From assembly GCA_002331025.1 (NCBI GenBank), contig DCYG01000023.1, positions 5,354-65,876 of the forward strand: a stretch of DNA of 60,523 bases, written 5' to 3'. The notes under the pieces are model-generated. The model was not told the DNA's origin. It searched no databases and saw only the letters and a program-made list of their open reading frames with translations. Below, in pieces: positions 16,999 to 25,900 of the stretch. Every line of letters begins with the position of its first letter. The first letter of the stretch is position 1. The position numbers and the translations under genes were made by a program. The stretch is from Firmicutes bacterium UBA2116 (GTDB taxonomy: Bacteria > Bacillota > Clostridia > Tissierellales > Sedimentibacteraceae).

Positions 16999-18194
16999 TA
17001 CAAGACTCCTTTCTCTTTATATTTTTCAAGTTCTTTCTTCTCTATGCCTAAAAATTCCTTATATATTTTTTCATTATCCTGCCCTATTTCAGGAGCTCCT
17101 CCTGAAGTATCGCAGGGAGTGGCGCTGAGTTTAATCGGGTTTCCGAACAATTTGCCATGAGCTTTGCCATAATAATAGTCAATAAACATTTCTCTGAAGT
17201 TTAATTGCGGGTCTTCCAAAACCTGATCCATGGAATGAATTGCAGTCAGCGGTAATTTTTCTGCCAAAGCGTCTTGCAGCTCCTGACAGGTATAATGGGA
17301 AAACCATTCGTTTATTTTAGGCAAAACTCTTCTATTGTATGTTTCTTCGTTAAATCGCTTAGGCATTGTATCAATTTCAGGATCGTTAATAAGTTCCGGC
17401 TCTCCGAAAAATTCACAGGTTGTCTTCCAGAACCTGTCTGTGTATCCACCGAAGAATACATATCCGTCTTTAGCCTTAAATTTACCATAAGGTCTGCACA
17501 GTGGATGATCATTTCCTAGAGGCTGCTGAATCTGGCCGCCGACTGTATAATTGGAAACTGCATTTTCTGTAAGAGCAAGAGATGAATCTAACTGTGCCAC
17601 ATCAACAAACTGTCCCTCTCCTGTTTTCTGAGCATGAATGTATGCTGACAAAGTTCCAATTGTTGCAAAAAATGTTGCAGCTTCATCACCAATTATAGTT
17701 CCGATTCTTGTAGGTTCACCCGGCATGCCGTTTATTGACCAAAGTCCGCTTAGTGCTTGTCCGCTGTTATCATATGCCGGCCATTTAGAATATGGTCCCT
17801 TTTGGCCAAAACCAGAGATAGCTGTATAAACTAATTTTGGGTTGTATTGTTTAAGGTTTTCATAACCAACACCCAGCTTATCCATTATTCCTGCTCTGTA
17901 GTTTTCAAATACTATATCTGCTTTTATAACAAGGTTCCTGAATATTTCCTTGCCATCCTCTTCTTTAAGGTTTAGTGTTATAGCTTCTTTGTTTCGATTA
18001 TATTGGGCAAAGAATGCACTCTGTTTTTTATCTTCATCAACTAAATACGGTTCAAAATCTCTGGTATAGTCCGGATCATTAGGATTTTCAATTTTTATTA
18101 CTCTGGCACCTAAGTCGGATAAAATCATTGTTGCATATGGTCCTGCAACCACTCGTGTAAGATCTAATACTGTTACTCCTTCTAAAGGTCTCAT
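16998..18194 (-). CDS. CaiB/BaiF (family III) CoA-transferase
   Basis: About 398 residues from ATG at 18194, which follows AGGAGAAAAA. An upstream ATG at 18299 would add 35 non-family residues. Family features are PLEGVTVLDLTRVVAGPYATMILSDLGA near the start, VFENYRAG, and AQLDSSLA, where the Asp matches the catalytic residue that forms the acyl anhydride in formyl-CoA transferase. These enzymes move CoA between carboxylic acids without ATP. Coupled to crotonase 1, it probably activates an imported or intermediate acid using a pathway CoA thioester. Confidence 0.88.
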   Translation of the reverse strand: MRPLEGVTVLDLTRVVAGPYATMILSDLGARVIKIENPNDPDYTRDFEPYLVDEDKKQSAFFAQYNRNKEAITLNLKEEDGKEIFRNLVIKADIVFENYRAGIMDKLGVGYENLKQYNPKLVYTAISGFGQKGPYSKWPAYDNSGQALSGLWSINGMPGEPTRIGTIIGDEAATFFATIGTLSAYIHAQKTGEGQFVDVAQLDSSLALTENAVSNYTVGGQIQQPLGNDHPLCRPYGKFKAKDGYVFFGGYTDRFWKTTCEFFGEPELINDPEIDTMPKRFNEETYNRRVLPKINEWFSHYTCQELQDALAEKLPLTAIHSMDQVLEDPQLNFREMFIDYYYGKAHGKLFGNPIKLSATPCDTSGGAPEIGQDNEKIYKEFLGIEKKELEKYKEKGVL

Positions 18195-18327
18195 TTTTTC
18201 TCCTATTCTTGTCACCAAGCCTCCGGCTGAGCCGAAGGCTTTTAAAATTGTATTTTTATTGGCACTATGTATAAATGAGGATAGAATCCAATTATACATA
18301 TATAATTTTAAGAAATTTAATTGCTTG

Positions 18328-19731
18328 TTAGTTTTTTGCAGCTTTTTTTACTTTCTTTTCTTCCATATCAGCTAAGTAATACTTACCAGGTGTGTTGAAG
18401 TACTCTTCTTGTAATTTTACAACCTGCGGTACCAGCCAAATAACTGCAATCATATTTGGAATTATGAACAGTGCAACGAAAAAGTCTACTAATTGATACA
18501 TAACTACAAGATCCATACCGAATGTAACAATGACCATAGTAACAATGGATAAAACTCTCCACGCAACAGCTGCCTTAGTAGTCTTAAATAAGAATTCAGC
18601 CTGTTTTTCATCGTAGAAAATAACTACAGTAATAGTTGTGAGCACAAATAGCAGTACACAGATTGCTATAAAATAATCTCCTGCCGCACCAAATACAGTA
18701 TGGAATGCCGCCTGCCCTAATGCTCCGGAATCAATGCTGGGATCTTTCCAAACACCAGTCGTAAGAATTGCCAATGCAGTAGCTGTACATACAATAATTG
18801 TGTCAACAACCACTTCAAATACTCCCCATACGGCCTGTCTGATCGGGTGGTCGGCAGTAGATGTACAGTGCGCAACAGGGGCAGAACCAAAGCCTGCTTC
18901 ATTGGAGTATACCCCACGAGCACCACCCCATCTAATAGCCAATGCAACTGTGGATCCTGCGAATCCACCAACCGCAGCATGTGGTGTGAATGCATATACG
19001 AAAATACTTGCAAGAGAAGGAATAATTTCATTTGCGTTGCGGAAAAGAATGATGATAACTCCCACCACATAAACAATTGCCATAACTGGAATGACTTTTT
19101 CCATTACTGCGGCAATTCGTTTGATTCCGCCAAAGATGATTAATCCTACAATTATTGCAACGATGATTCCAAATATTGTTTTATTTATTCCGAATATTGC
19201 AACCTGTGAAACTGCAGATAGTGTTTGAGCGGCGATTGAAGGCAAACCTGCAATCATTGTGAAAAATGCGCAGATAACAGCGATTACATAACCGGCTTTC
19301 TTGCCGCTGAATAATTCTTTAACATATGAGAACGAGCCTCCCGTCCATTCACCTTTTTCATTCTTAGTTCTGTACTTCATAGCAAGAGCTATTTCTACGT
19401 ATTTAGTACAGCACCCGACGATTGCAATAATCCACATCCAGAAGATAGCACCAGGACCTCCTAAAGCTATAGCTACCGGAACACCCACGATATTGGAGGC
19501 TCCAATAGATGCCCCTAGGGCCGAACAAGCCGCTGCAAATGGAGAAACTCCGTCTTCGCTTTTGCTGAACATCTTGCCAAATGTCTGTGAACAGATATAA
19601 CCAATTTTTGTAATCTGGGGGAATCCAAGACGAATGCTCATATATAAACCGCCGCCAATGATCAGAATCAAAATCGGAAGACCCCAAAACCAGTTAGCAC
19701 ATGCTATAAAAAAATTCATAATTCCTTGCAT
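18328..19731 (-). CDS. AGCS-family sodium/alanine-type amino acid symporter
   Basis: 467 residues with about ten membrane segments. Typical AGCS stretches are present: ACSALGASIGASNIVGVPVAIALGGPGAIFWMW near residues 66-100, RGVYSNEAGFGSAPVAH and FGGIKRIAAVMEKVIPVMAIVYVVG. The family imports alanine or glycine with Na+. Inside a catabolic operon it may bring in the substrate, or move an amino acid freed from a conjugate, out or in. It lies between the amidohydrolase and CoA-transferase genes. Its ribosome site is AGAAAGGA. Confidence 0.9.
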   Translation of the reverse strand: MQGIMNFFIACANWFWGLPILILIIGGGLYMSIRLGFPQITKIGYICSQTFGKMFSKSEDGVSPFAAACSALGASIGASNIVGVPVAIALGGPGAIFWMWIIAIVGCCTKYVEIALAMKYRTKNEKGEWTGGSFSYVKELFSGKKAGYVIAVICAFFTMIAGLPSIAAQTLSAVSQVAIFGINKTIFGIIVAIIVGLIIFGGIKRIAAVMEKVIPVMAIVYVVGVIIILFRNANEIIPSLASIFVYAFTPHAAVGGFAGSTVALAIRWGGARGVYSNEAGFGSAPVAHCTSTADHPIRQAVWGVFEVVVDTIIVCTATALAILTTGVWKDPSIDSGALGQAAFHTVFGAAGDYFIAICVLLFVLTTITVVIFYDEKQAEFLFKTTKAAVAWRVLSIVTMVIVTFGMDLVVMYQLVDFFVALFIIPNMIAVIWLVPQVVKLQEEYFNTPGKYYLADMEEKKVKKAAKN

Positions 19732-19799
19732 AATATTATTCCTTTCTTATTTTTTTTAATTTTTCTACAATTAAATTTAAATACAGTCTTATATGTCAT

Positions 19800-21395
19800 T
19801 TACTTCTTTTTATAAACACAATCGCCGTTTATATAAGTTTCTTCTACAAAAACTCGATCAATATCTTCGCCGGCAACATTAAGAATGTCTTCACTCAAAA
19901 TTACAAAACTACCTTTATAACCTTTCTTTAGCTGACCAAGTTTTTCAAAACCTGCTATCTCTGCACCTTCCTTGGTATACATTTCAATAGCGGTTTCGAT
20001 ATCTATGCAGTTATTTCTGCCGCAGTCTGTTCCATCGTATGCATATCTGGTTACTGCACATTTGATGTTAGGGAATGGATCTGATGGAACTGCCCAGGAT
20101 GTTGCCGGTGCATCTGTTGATAATGCAACCTTAACTCCGGAGTCCAACATATGCTGAATCGGATAAATTCTTTCAATCCATTCAAGACCCAAGTTATTCA
20201 TATAGCTTTCAATTTCTGAATACATGAAAATTGATTGGGTAACAAATGCGATTTTGCTGTCTGCAGCTTTTTTGACCGCTTCCTCTGAAGGATCTGTTAC
20301 ATGTTCGATTCTTATGTGAGGTAGTCCTTCAATCCAAGGTTTTTCTTGGTAAGTTCTTTTCATAATACGGTCTATGGTTCTCATTCCCATTGCGTGGAAT
20401 GAGAGCTGACATTTGTTTTCTTTGCAAAAATCCATTGCACTGTCTATTTCTTCATCAGTACATACCGAAATTCCGTATTCATCTGTCGTACCTTTGTATG
20501 GCTGGTTCATCCATGCTGTACGTCCGCCAACGCTGCCATCCGCAATGATTTTGATACCATTCATATGTATCTGTTTGCTTCTGTCTGAACGTTCCTGATC
20601 CCACTTGAAGTCAGGATTCTTTCTGATTAAGTCCCAGATGTAAAACATACCAAGTTCCTGTTTGAAGCCTTTTTCAGCAGCTTCTATATAGTAATCATAG
20701 TAGTCAACAGAATCCAGGTTTCCCATGTCAGTAACAGCTACAATGCCCTGTGACAGCAATAATTCTCCCAATTCTACCAGTCCTTGCACTTGCTGCTCCC
20801 TGGACTTTTCAGGAAGAATTTCTCCTACCAAGTGACGGGCATTTTCACGAAGAATGCCCGTAGGCTCCCCATTTTCATCTCTGTCAATTTCTCCGCCGGA
20901 TGGGTCCGGAGTTTCTTTAGTAATTCCTGCAAGCTCCAAAGCCTTGCTGTTAACAGACCTTACATGTGAGCATGAACGAAGCAGTTCAATCGGATGGTCA
21001 GTTGAAGCCTTATCAAGATCCCATCTGTTTGGTGCACGATGCTCTGCAAACTTTTCTTCATCATATCCCCATCCCTGAATCCATTCTCCAGGTTTTTTAG
21101 TCTTGGTTTCTTCCTTAATAGCTGCAATCAATTCTTCGATTGATCTGGCCACCGGAGGAAGGCAGGAAATTTTCTGCGCGCAATCGGCTAAAATGACCGG
21201 ATGCATATGTGCGTCAACAAATCCGGGAATCACTCTCTTTCCCTGTAAATCAGTCTTTTCGCAATCAATTTCCGGCATATCTTTTTCCTTGCCAATCCAA
21301 ATGATTATTCCATTTTCTACGATGAAACTCTCAGCATACGGCATATCTTTGTTTGATGTGAAAATTTTACTGTTTTTAAAAGCTTTACAACTCAT
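19800..21395 (-). CDS. YtcJ-like metal-dependent amidohydrolase
   Basis: 531 residues. The amidohydrolase-3/YtcJ pattern is clear: VIPGFVDAHMHP with the HxH metal motif near residue 63, GEWIQGWGYDEE, IIADGSVGGRTAWM, LSFHAMGMRTIDRI with a metal His, IRIEHV, and STDAPATSWAVPSDPF with the active-site Asp. Family members hydrolyse N-acyl amides, formamides and related bonds in the cytoplasm. No signal peptide. In this operon it could release an acyl chain or amino acid from an imported conjugate. The next upstream gene encodes a Cys-rich small protein. Confidence 0.85.
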   Translation of the reverse strand: MSCKAFKNSKIFTSNKDMPYAESFIVENGIIIWIGKEKDMPEIDCEKTDLQGKRVIPGFVDAHMHPVILADCAQKISCLPPVARSIEELIAAIKEETKTKKPGEWIQGWGYDEEKFAEHRAPNRWDLDKASTDHPIELLRSCSHVRSVNSKALELAGITKETPDPSGGEIDRDENGEPTGILRENARHLVGEILPEKSREQQVQGLVELGELLLSQGIVAVTDMGNLDSVDYYDYYIEAAEKGFKQELGMFYIWDLIRKNPDFKWDQERSDRSKQIHMNGIKIIADGSVGGRTAWMNQPYKGTTDEYGISVCTDEEIDSAMDFCKENKCQLSFHAMGMRTIDRIMKRTYQEKPWIEGLPHIRIEHVTDPSEEAVKKAADSKIAFVTQSIFMYSEIESYMNNLGLEWIERIYPIQHMLDSGVKVALSTDAPATSWAVPSDPFPNIKCAVTRYAYDGTDCGRNNCIDIETAIEMYTKEGAEIAGFEKLGQLKKGYKGSFVILSEDILNVAGEDIDRVFVEETYINGDCVYKKK

Positions 21396-21412
21396 ATGTC
21401 TTCTTCCTTTTC

Positions 21413-21718
21413 TTATATTCTTTCTTTTAATGAATGCTCTGTTAATGCAGAAAGCCTTTCAATTCTCTCATTTACCATATCTCTGAAGCAGAACGGCAAA
21501 TGATCCATGCCGCCCCTGTGCTGCAATACACACTCTTTGCATTTTCCGTGATACATGCAGGGCTCCTTGCAATTGCAATGATCTTGTCCGCTATCTTCTA
21601 TTGATTGCAGAAATTCTTTAATTAAACGCCTGCCTTCTTTAACATTTCCATCCTTAAATGCTTCCATACATTCTCCCATCATTATGGGATTGGCATCAAT
21701 TTTCACCTTATCACACAT
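21413..21718 (-). CDS. Small cysteine-rich protein, DUF6485-like
   Basis: 101 residues. The C-terminal half has a dense Cys pattern, CNCKEPC then HGKCKEC (Cys48, 50, 54, 60, 63) and LPFC (Cys77), with conserved-looking His67 and Arg68. This resembles the short DUF6485-type Cys-rich proteins. The N-terminal half is helical and charged. It can bind a metal or Fe-S cluster. Position directly after the two aconitase X genes suggests a link to their Fe-S cluster (assembly, repair or electron supply), an inference only. Function unknown. Confidence 0.6.
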   Translation of the reverse strand: MCDKVKIDANPIMMGECMEAFKDGNVKEGRRLIKEFLQSIEDSGQDHCNCKEPCMYHGKCKECVLQHRGGMDHLPFCFRDMVNERIERLSALTEHSLKERI

Positions 21719-21743
21719 TTTGTACTCCTTTCTCTCCTGTATC

Positions 21744-22163
21744 CTAATGAACAGTTACTTCACCTGTATTCCCATCAACTTCCACAATTGAACCGTTTTC
21801 AATTGCAAGCAGTTCTTCTTTGCTGATTCCATCAACCATAGGGATTTCTACACTGTAGAATGTCTTAGCCATTACTCCGCCGCCTGCAGTAATAGTTTCA
21901 ATGTTACAATTTACAATTGCAGCTGGTGCACAGCCAGTTCTTGCAAGTTCAAGAATAATTGCCGCACCTACTGTAGAACCTCTTCCCTCCGGATAAATAA
22001 AAACTTTTCCTTTAATGCTTTCTCCGTAAAGTTCATGCCACTTATCAATTATAATTCCCGTACCAGGATTGACTCCTCCGAAAAATCCGAAAGGTTTGGC
22101 TGATATAATAGCTTCGCCTTTAGCCTTTCCTTCTACGATACCCTTTCCTTGAAGTGTCTTCAT
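21744..22163 (-). CDS. Aconitase X small (swivel) subunit, DUF126
   Basis: 139 residues, the usual length of the separate swivel subunit. Family motifs include GKGIVEGKAKGEAIIS near the start, GGVNPGTGIIID, and PEGRGSTVGA, where the Ser after GRG is the catalytic base position of aconitase X. It acts with the large subunit encoded 11 nt upstream. Known enzymes of this superfamily are cis-3-hydroxyproline dehydratase in bacteria and mevalonate 5-phosphate dehydratase in archaea, all dehydrating a beta-hydroxy acid. Here the neighbours point to a mevalonate-type substrate. Confidence 0.88.
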   Translation of the reverse strand: MKTLQGKGIVEGKAKGEAIISAKPFGFFGGVNPGTGIIIDKWHELYGESIKGKVFIYPEGRGSTVGAAIILELARTGCAPAAIVNCNIETITAGGGVMAKTFYSVEIPMVDGISKEELLAIENGSIVEVDGNTGEVTVH

Positions 22164-22174
22164 ATTGTTTCTCC

Positions 22175-23416
22175 TTATTTAAAAATTTCCAATTTTCCTG
22201 AAACAGCAGATTCTACACATTCTTCTACGCTGGCAAAAATCATTTCTGTACCACATTCAGCCGGTCCATAATATGAGCACTTACCGGAGTCTGTCATCAT
22301 CGTCTGGAATCCCCAGTCCTTGACGGGTGAAATAATCATACAAGTTTCTGCACGAAATACTACGCCTGCTTTTTCAAGGTCATGCCTGATACCCATTTTT
22401 TCCGCCAGTCTTAATGCGTATGAATTTGCATAAATCCAGAAAGCGGTATTTGGATGCACCTTACGTCCATTTAATAATTTATGAACATTTACTATTTCAT
22501 TTATAGTATAGTGGGGGCAACCTAAAGCAACAAAATCAACTCTTTCTGTTGTGTTGCTGCACATTGCCTTACGTGTAGCCTTGATATGCTCTTCTGTAAC
22601 TTCTATTACTTCAACAGGCGTATTGCCGCCAAAAGCTTCTTCTGTTGAACCAGCTTCAGGAGTAACTCCTACGATATGCATTAATGCCACTGATCCGGCT
22701 GCTGCAGCTGCTCCGCAGAAGTTCTTTAAATCTTCGCTTGCAGGGCTGCCCTGCATACCTTCTACAACCCCGATTCTAGCTCCAAGCTTTTGTCCTAACA
22801 AATATCCTAATGCAGGATATTCCCAGTTAACAAGAGGTCTGTCTACGTGCAGTTTAATCAGTACCTCGCCTTTTCTGTTTGCATCCAGATGAAGCCCCGT
22901 TAAAGGAGTCCTCCCCACGATTCCGCAGAAAATATCAACTATGGCAGTTTGTCTGTTAGTTCTTGCTCCACAAGCAGTGTTTGCATATGCTACCGCTGAG
23001 GATTCCGACCAGGCAAGATGCTCTCCTTTACGGGGAGCAGTAAATCCGTAATATGGAGTGCATGTCCAGTTAGGGATAACTCCCATCTTCATAACAGCTG
23101 CCTCAAGCCTCATTTGCTGTTTAGCATAGTGTTCAGGAGTTTTGGCTCCCTTCCAGTCTTCTGCATCCATTCCATAGGGATCAATTGTTACAGGTACTAT
23201 GAACTTACCTCCCATTTCAGCAATCTTTTCTGCAGTTTCAACTCCTGCATCAAAAGCACTCTTGTATGCATGAAGTACAAGGTGAACATTCTTAATCGGA
23301 ATAAAGTGTTCTGCTCCATTGATATCTCCGATTTTAACCAGTGTTTCCATTGCCAGTTTAGCTGCTTCTCCTTGAGAACCGGCCAAAATTTCTTTTTCCT
23401 CCGGTGTTAAATACAT
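22175..23416 (-). CDS. Aconitase X large (catalytic) subunit, DUF521
   Basis: 413 residues. It begins MYLTPEEKEILAGSQGEAAKLAME, the family head. Likely Fe-S ligands by family pattern are Cys119 (TCTPY), Cys300 (GCPH) and Cys359 (AETC). CGARTNR, LGYLLGQKLGARIGVVEG and DSGKCSYYGP are further family marks. The subunit binds the Fe-S cluster and the hydroxy acid. Next to HMG-CoA reductase, the best guess is reversible hydration of anhydromevalonate to mevalonate, since the archaeal homologue performs this chemistry on mevalonate 5-phosphate. A hydroxyproline substrate is less consistent because no proline-pathway gene is present. Confidence 0.88.
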   Translation of the reverse strand: MYLTPEEKEILAGSQGEAAKLAMETLVKIGDINGAEHFIPIKNVHLVLHAYKSAFDAGVETAEKIAEMGGKFIVPVTIDPYGMDAEDWKGAKTPEHYAKQQMRLEAAVMKMGVIPNWTCTPYYGFTAPRKGEHLAWSESSAVAYANTACGARTNRQTAIVDIFCGIVGRTPLTGLHLDANRKGEVLIKLHVDRPLVNWEYPALGYLLGQKLGARIGVVEGMQGSPASEDLKNFCGAAAAAGSVALMHIVGVTPEAGSTEEAFGGNTPVEVIEVTEEHIKATRKAMCSNTTERVDFVALGCPHYTINEIVNVHKLLNGRKVHPNTAFWIYANSYALRLAEKMGIRHDLEKAGVVFRAETCMIISPVKDWGFQTMMTDSGKCSYYGPAECGTEMIFASVEECVESAVSGKLEIFK

Positions 23417-23472
23417 ATCACTATTTTCCTTTCCTTCAAAATAATGTTTAATTGTTAACCGTTAAATAGTTT

Positions 23473-24738
23473 TCATTTTTCATTATATTTTTTAAACAGC
23501 TCCTGTGCATATTCAAGACGAACCTTCTTTTCTACAACCATCTGTTTAACAATCTTTTCTAACACTTCACCTTTAGCGCCTGCTGTATTTGCTAAGTTAC
23601 GGGCATGCAATGACATATGTCCTCTCTGAATTCCTTCTGTTGCAAGAGCCTTCATCGCCGTCATGTTGTTCGCAAGACCTGCTGAGGCGATAATTTGTGC
23701 CAGCTCTGCTGCTGTTTTAACGCCTAAAATTTTAACCGCAGCCTGAGCTGTTGGGTGAATCTTTGTAGCTCCGCCTACTAAACCTACTGCCATCGGCATT
23801 TCAATTGAACCAACCAAATCACCGTTTGAATCTTTTTCCCAGGAAGTGATGGATGTGTATCTTCCGCTTCTGCTTGCATAGGAGTGAGCTCCTGCTTCAA
23901 TTGCTCTTGTATCATTGCCTGTAGCTGTTACAACAGGGATGATTCCATTCATTATTCCCTTGTTATGAGTGGCTGCTCTGTAAGGATCTGCTTCTGCAAA
24001 TGAGTATGCATTTATCATCTTTTCAACAACTTCTTCGCCGCCGATTTCTTCTTTTCTCCAGGTTGCTCTTACTCTTACCAGTCTGTGGTCCGCGAGGTTT
24101 GAGAGAATTCTCAATTCGACGCTTCCGCCTGTAATTTCTTCAATATATGGTGCAACTGCCTCAGCCATTGTATTAACTGCGTTTGCTCCCATTGCATCTC
24201 CTGTGTCAACAAGCAGATGAACAATTACCATTGGTCCTACCTTCGTATCAAGTACTCTTGCTTCTACTTCCTTAACTCCTCCTCCAAGTTTTACAAGCAC
24301 AGGGTCTTTTTCGTTACAGATTCTCATGATTTCATCTTTCTTTTCTAAAACCATACTTTTCGCCGCAAACGGCACTGCGACATTAAGAACCTGAATCTGT
24401 GCAATCATAACGTTTCCGGAAGTTGATGCAGTAAATCCGCCTGCCGACCTGGCCATCTTTGCCGCATTGGAACAAGCCGCAACTACGGATGGTTCTTCAA
24501 CTACCATAGGAATTAAAACATCTTTACCGTTAATCATAAAGTTCATAGCAATGCCCATCGGGAGCGCATACTTCCCAATAACATTTTCAATCATGTGGTC
24601 TGCTTTGTCTTCATCCAGTGAATCAGCAGATGTAATAACTGCCTTTTCTTCCTCTGTCAAATTAGCGAATTCGGCAACTTCGTTTAATCTTTCTTCTACA
24701 GATAATTTAAAGAAACCTGAATAATTACTTGTTCTCAT
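23473..24738 (-). CDS. mvaA: HMG-CoA reductase, degradative class II type
   Basis: 421 residues. It has the class II sequence and length, like the Pseudomonas mevalonii enzyme. Catalytic residues are all present: Glu82 in EEPS, Lys260 in HNKG, Asp276 in GNDTRA and His374 in GHMSLHAR. The nucleotide-binding segment DAMGANAVNTMAEAV matches enzymes that prefer NAD(H). There is no membrane anchor. The reaction is mevalonate plus CoA plus 2 NAD+ to HMG-CoA. In an operon with a lyase-like gene and aconitase X, and without mevalonate kinase, the direction is most likely degradative. Its stop region precedes the aconitase X gene by about 55 nt. Confidence 0.93.
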   Translation of the reverse strand: MRTSNYSGFFKLSVEERLNEVAEFANLTEEEKAVITSADSLDEDKADHMIENVIGKYALPMGIAMNFMINGKDVLIPMVVEEPSVVAACSNAAKMARSAGGFTASTSGNVMIAQIQVLNVAVPFAAKSMVLEKKDEIMRICNEKDPVLVKLGGGVKEVEARVLDTKVGPMVIVHLLVDTGDAMGANAVNTMAEAVAPYIEEITGGSVELRILSNLADHRLVRVRATWRKEEIGGEEVVEKMINAYSFAEADPYRAATHNKGIMNGIIPVVTATGNDTRAIEAGAHSYASRSGRYTSITSWEKDSNGDLVGSIEMPMAVGLVGGATKIHPTAQAAVKILGVKTAAELAQIIASAGLANNMTAMKALATEGIQRGHMSLHARNLANTAGAKGEVLEKIVKQMVVEKKVRLEYAQELFKKYNEK

Positions 24739-24740
24739 TT

Positions 24741-25736
24741 TTATATCTCCTCCCTTAAAATACAGTTATTATATAAACAACTTGTGTAAGAATCCAGTTT
24801 TCTGCCCAGAATACGTTCCACCATTTTTTCAATCTTGTAACACTTCTTTTCGTCTATGCCTGTTTCTACATTCATCTCATTCAGCATAGTAACAAAGTCA
24901 CAGGTCTCAACAAGTCCTGTACGTTCTTGTTCAAAGTAATACTCTCCAACTCCTTTAACAGGGACGTTGTCTACAATGTTCGCAACCTGTCCGCCAATAC
25001 CGCCCATTGAACAGTCAAAGGCTGTTATACCGGACTCCATTGCCGCATAATAAGAGGCGATCCCCATTCCTCTGATATCGTGTGCATGGAAAGAATGCAT
25101 CTTGGTATCAGGGTATTTATTCATAATTTTTGAGAAGTACTCGTAAACAGCTTCTGGTGTTGCTATTCCATCCGGATCTGAATGTTCAATTTCATCAAAT
25201 CCGATATCAAAGGACCTGTCTACAAAATCATAAGCAATTTCAATAGGTATTTTGCCTTGAATCGGACATCCAAAGATTGTCCCAATATTGGCAAAAACCT
25301 TTTTGATACCGATATTGTGTAAGAATTTAACGTTCTTTTCTGCTTCAGCAAAAAGCTCTTCATGAGTTCTGTTCATATTCTTTCTGGCATAGGCTTCGCT
25401 TGTTGCAAGTTGTCCGCAAAGAACACGGTCTATTTGAATTCCTGCCTCTAAAGCCTCGGCAACTCTTTCACATGCCCTGGTATTAAGAGCAAGAACTGTG
25501 TATTCTACACTATCATCGTGTGGTAGTGCCTTAAGTAATTCAAAAATGTCTTTAAACTGTGGAATATATTTAACATGGCTGAATGTGCCGATTTCAATTC
25601 TCTTGAAACCTGCATCAATTAGTTTGTTTGCAATCCACAATTTAGATTCTGTAGGTACAAATATTTCTTCATGTTGGAGTCCATCTCTGAGAGTAACATC
25701 CAAAATATCCACCTTTTTTGGCAAATTATTTTTCAC
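24741..25736 (-). CDS. HMG-CoA lyase-like DRE-TIM metallolyase
   Basis: 331 residues. It starts VDILDVTLRDGLQHE, with the Arg17-Asp18 pair of DRE-TIM lyases, and has the metal motif HAH (His217, His219) and SDPDGIATPEAV. By fold and context it should split HMG-CoA to acetyl-CoA and acetoacetate. However the G-loop of true lyases, GLGGCPYA with a catalytic Cys and a following metal Asn, reads GIGGQVANIVDN here, so the catalytic Cys is replaced by Gln and the loop is shorter. Cys242 just before the loop might compensate, or the substrate differs. First gene of the operon, 2 nt before the reductase gene and downstream of the sigma-54 promoter. Confidence 0.8.
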   Translation of the reverse strand: MKNNLPKKVDILDVTLRDGLQHEEIFVPTESKLWIANKLIDAGFKRIEIGTFSHVKYIPQFKDIFELLKALPHDDSVEYTVLALNTRACERVAEALEAGIQIDRVLCGQLATSEAYARKNMNRTHEELFAEAEKNVKFLHNIGIKKVFANIGTIFGCPIQGKIPIEIAYDFVDRSFDIGFDEIEHSDPDGIATPEAVYEYFSKIMNKYPDTKMHSFHAHDIRGMGIASYYAAMESGITAFDCSMGGIGGQVANIVDNVPVKGVGEYYFEQERTGLVETCDFVTMLNEMNVETGIDEKKCYKIEKMVERILGRKLDSYTSCLYNNCILREEI

Positions 25737-25779
25737 TTCTTTTACCTCTCTACTGTTATCTAATCTTTATAAAAGAAAG

Positions 25780-25796
25780 AGCAATTTTCATGCCAA
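25780..25796 (-). promoter_or_regulatory. Sigma-54 (-24/-12) promoter of the catabolic operon
   Basis: The minus strand reads TTGGCATGAAAATTGCT, with GG and GC separated by 10 nt as required. It fits TTGGCAY-N5-TTGCW almost exactly. Transcription should start near 25769, about 33 nt before the first ATG. An activator gene of the right class ends about 160 nt upstream. Confidence 0.85.
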
Positions 25797-25900
25797 TTAT
25801 TTTATATTCAAAATTTACATTTAATAATTACTAAAACTTCAACAATTTCTAAAAATAAAAAACTACGTCTTTGCAGCCATAGTTTTCACTTCAAACATTT

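Noticed and set aside
22175..23416. Aconitase X as a cis-3-hydroxyproline dehydratase
   Set aside because: No proline racemase, reductase or related gene is nearby and the operon is built around HMG-CoA chemistry; not excluded by sequence alone.
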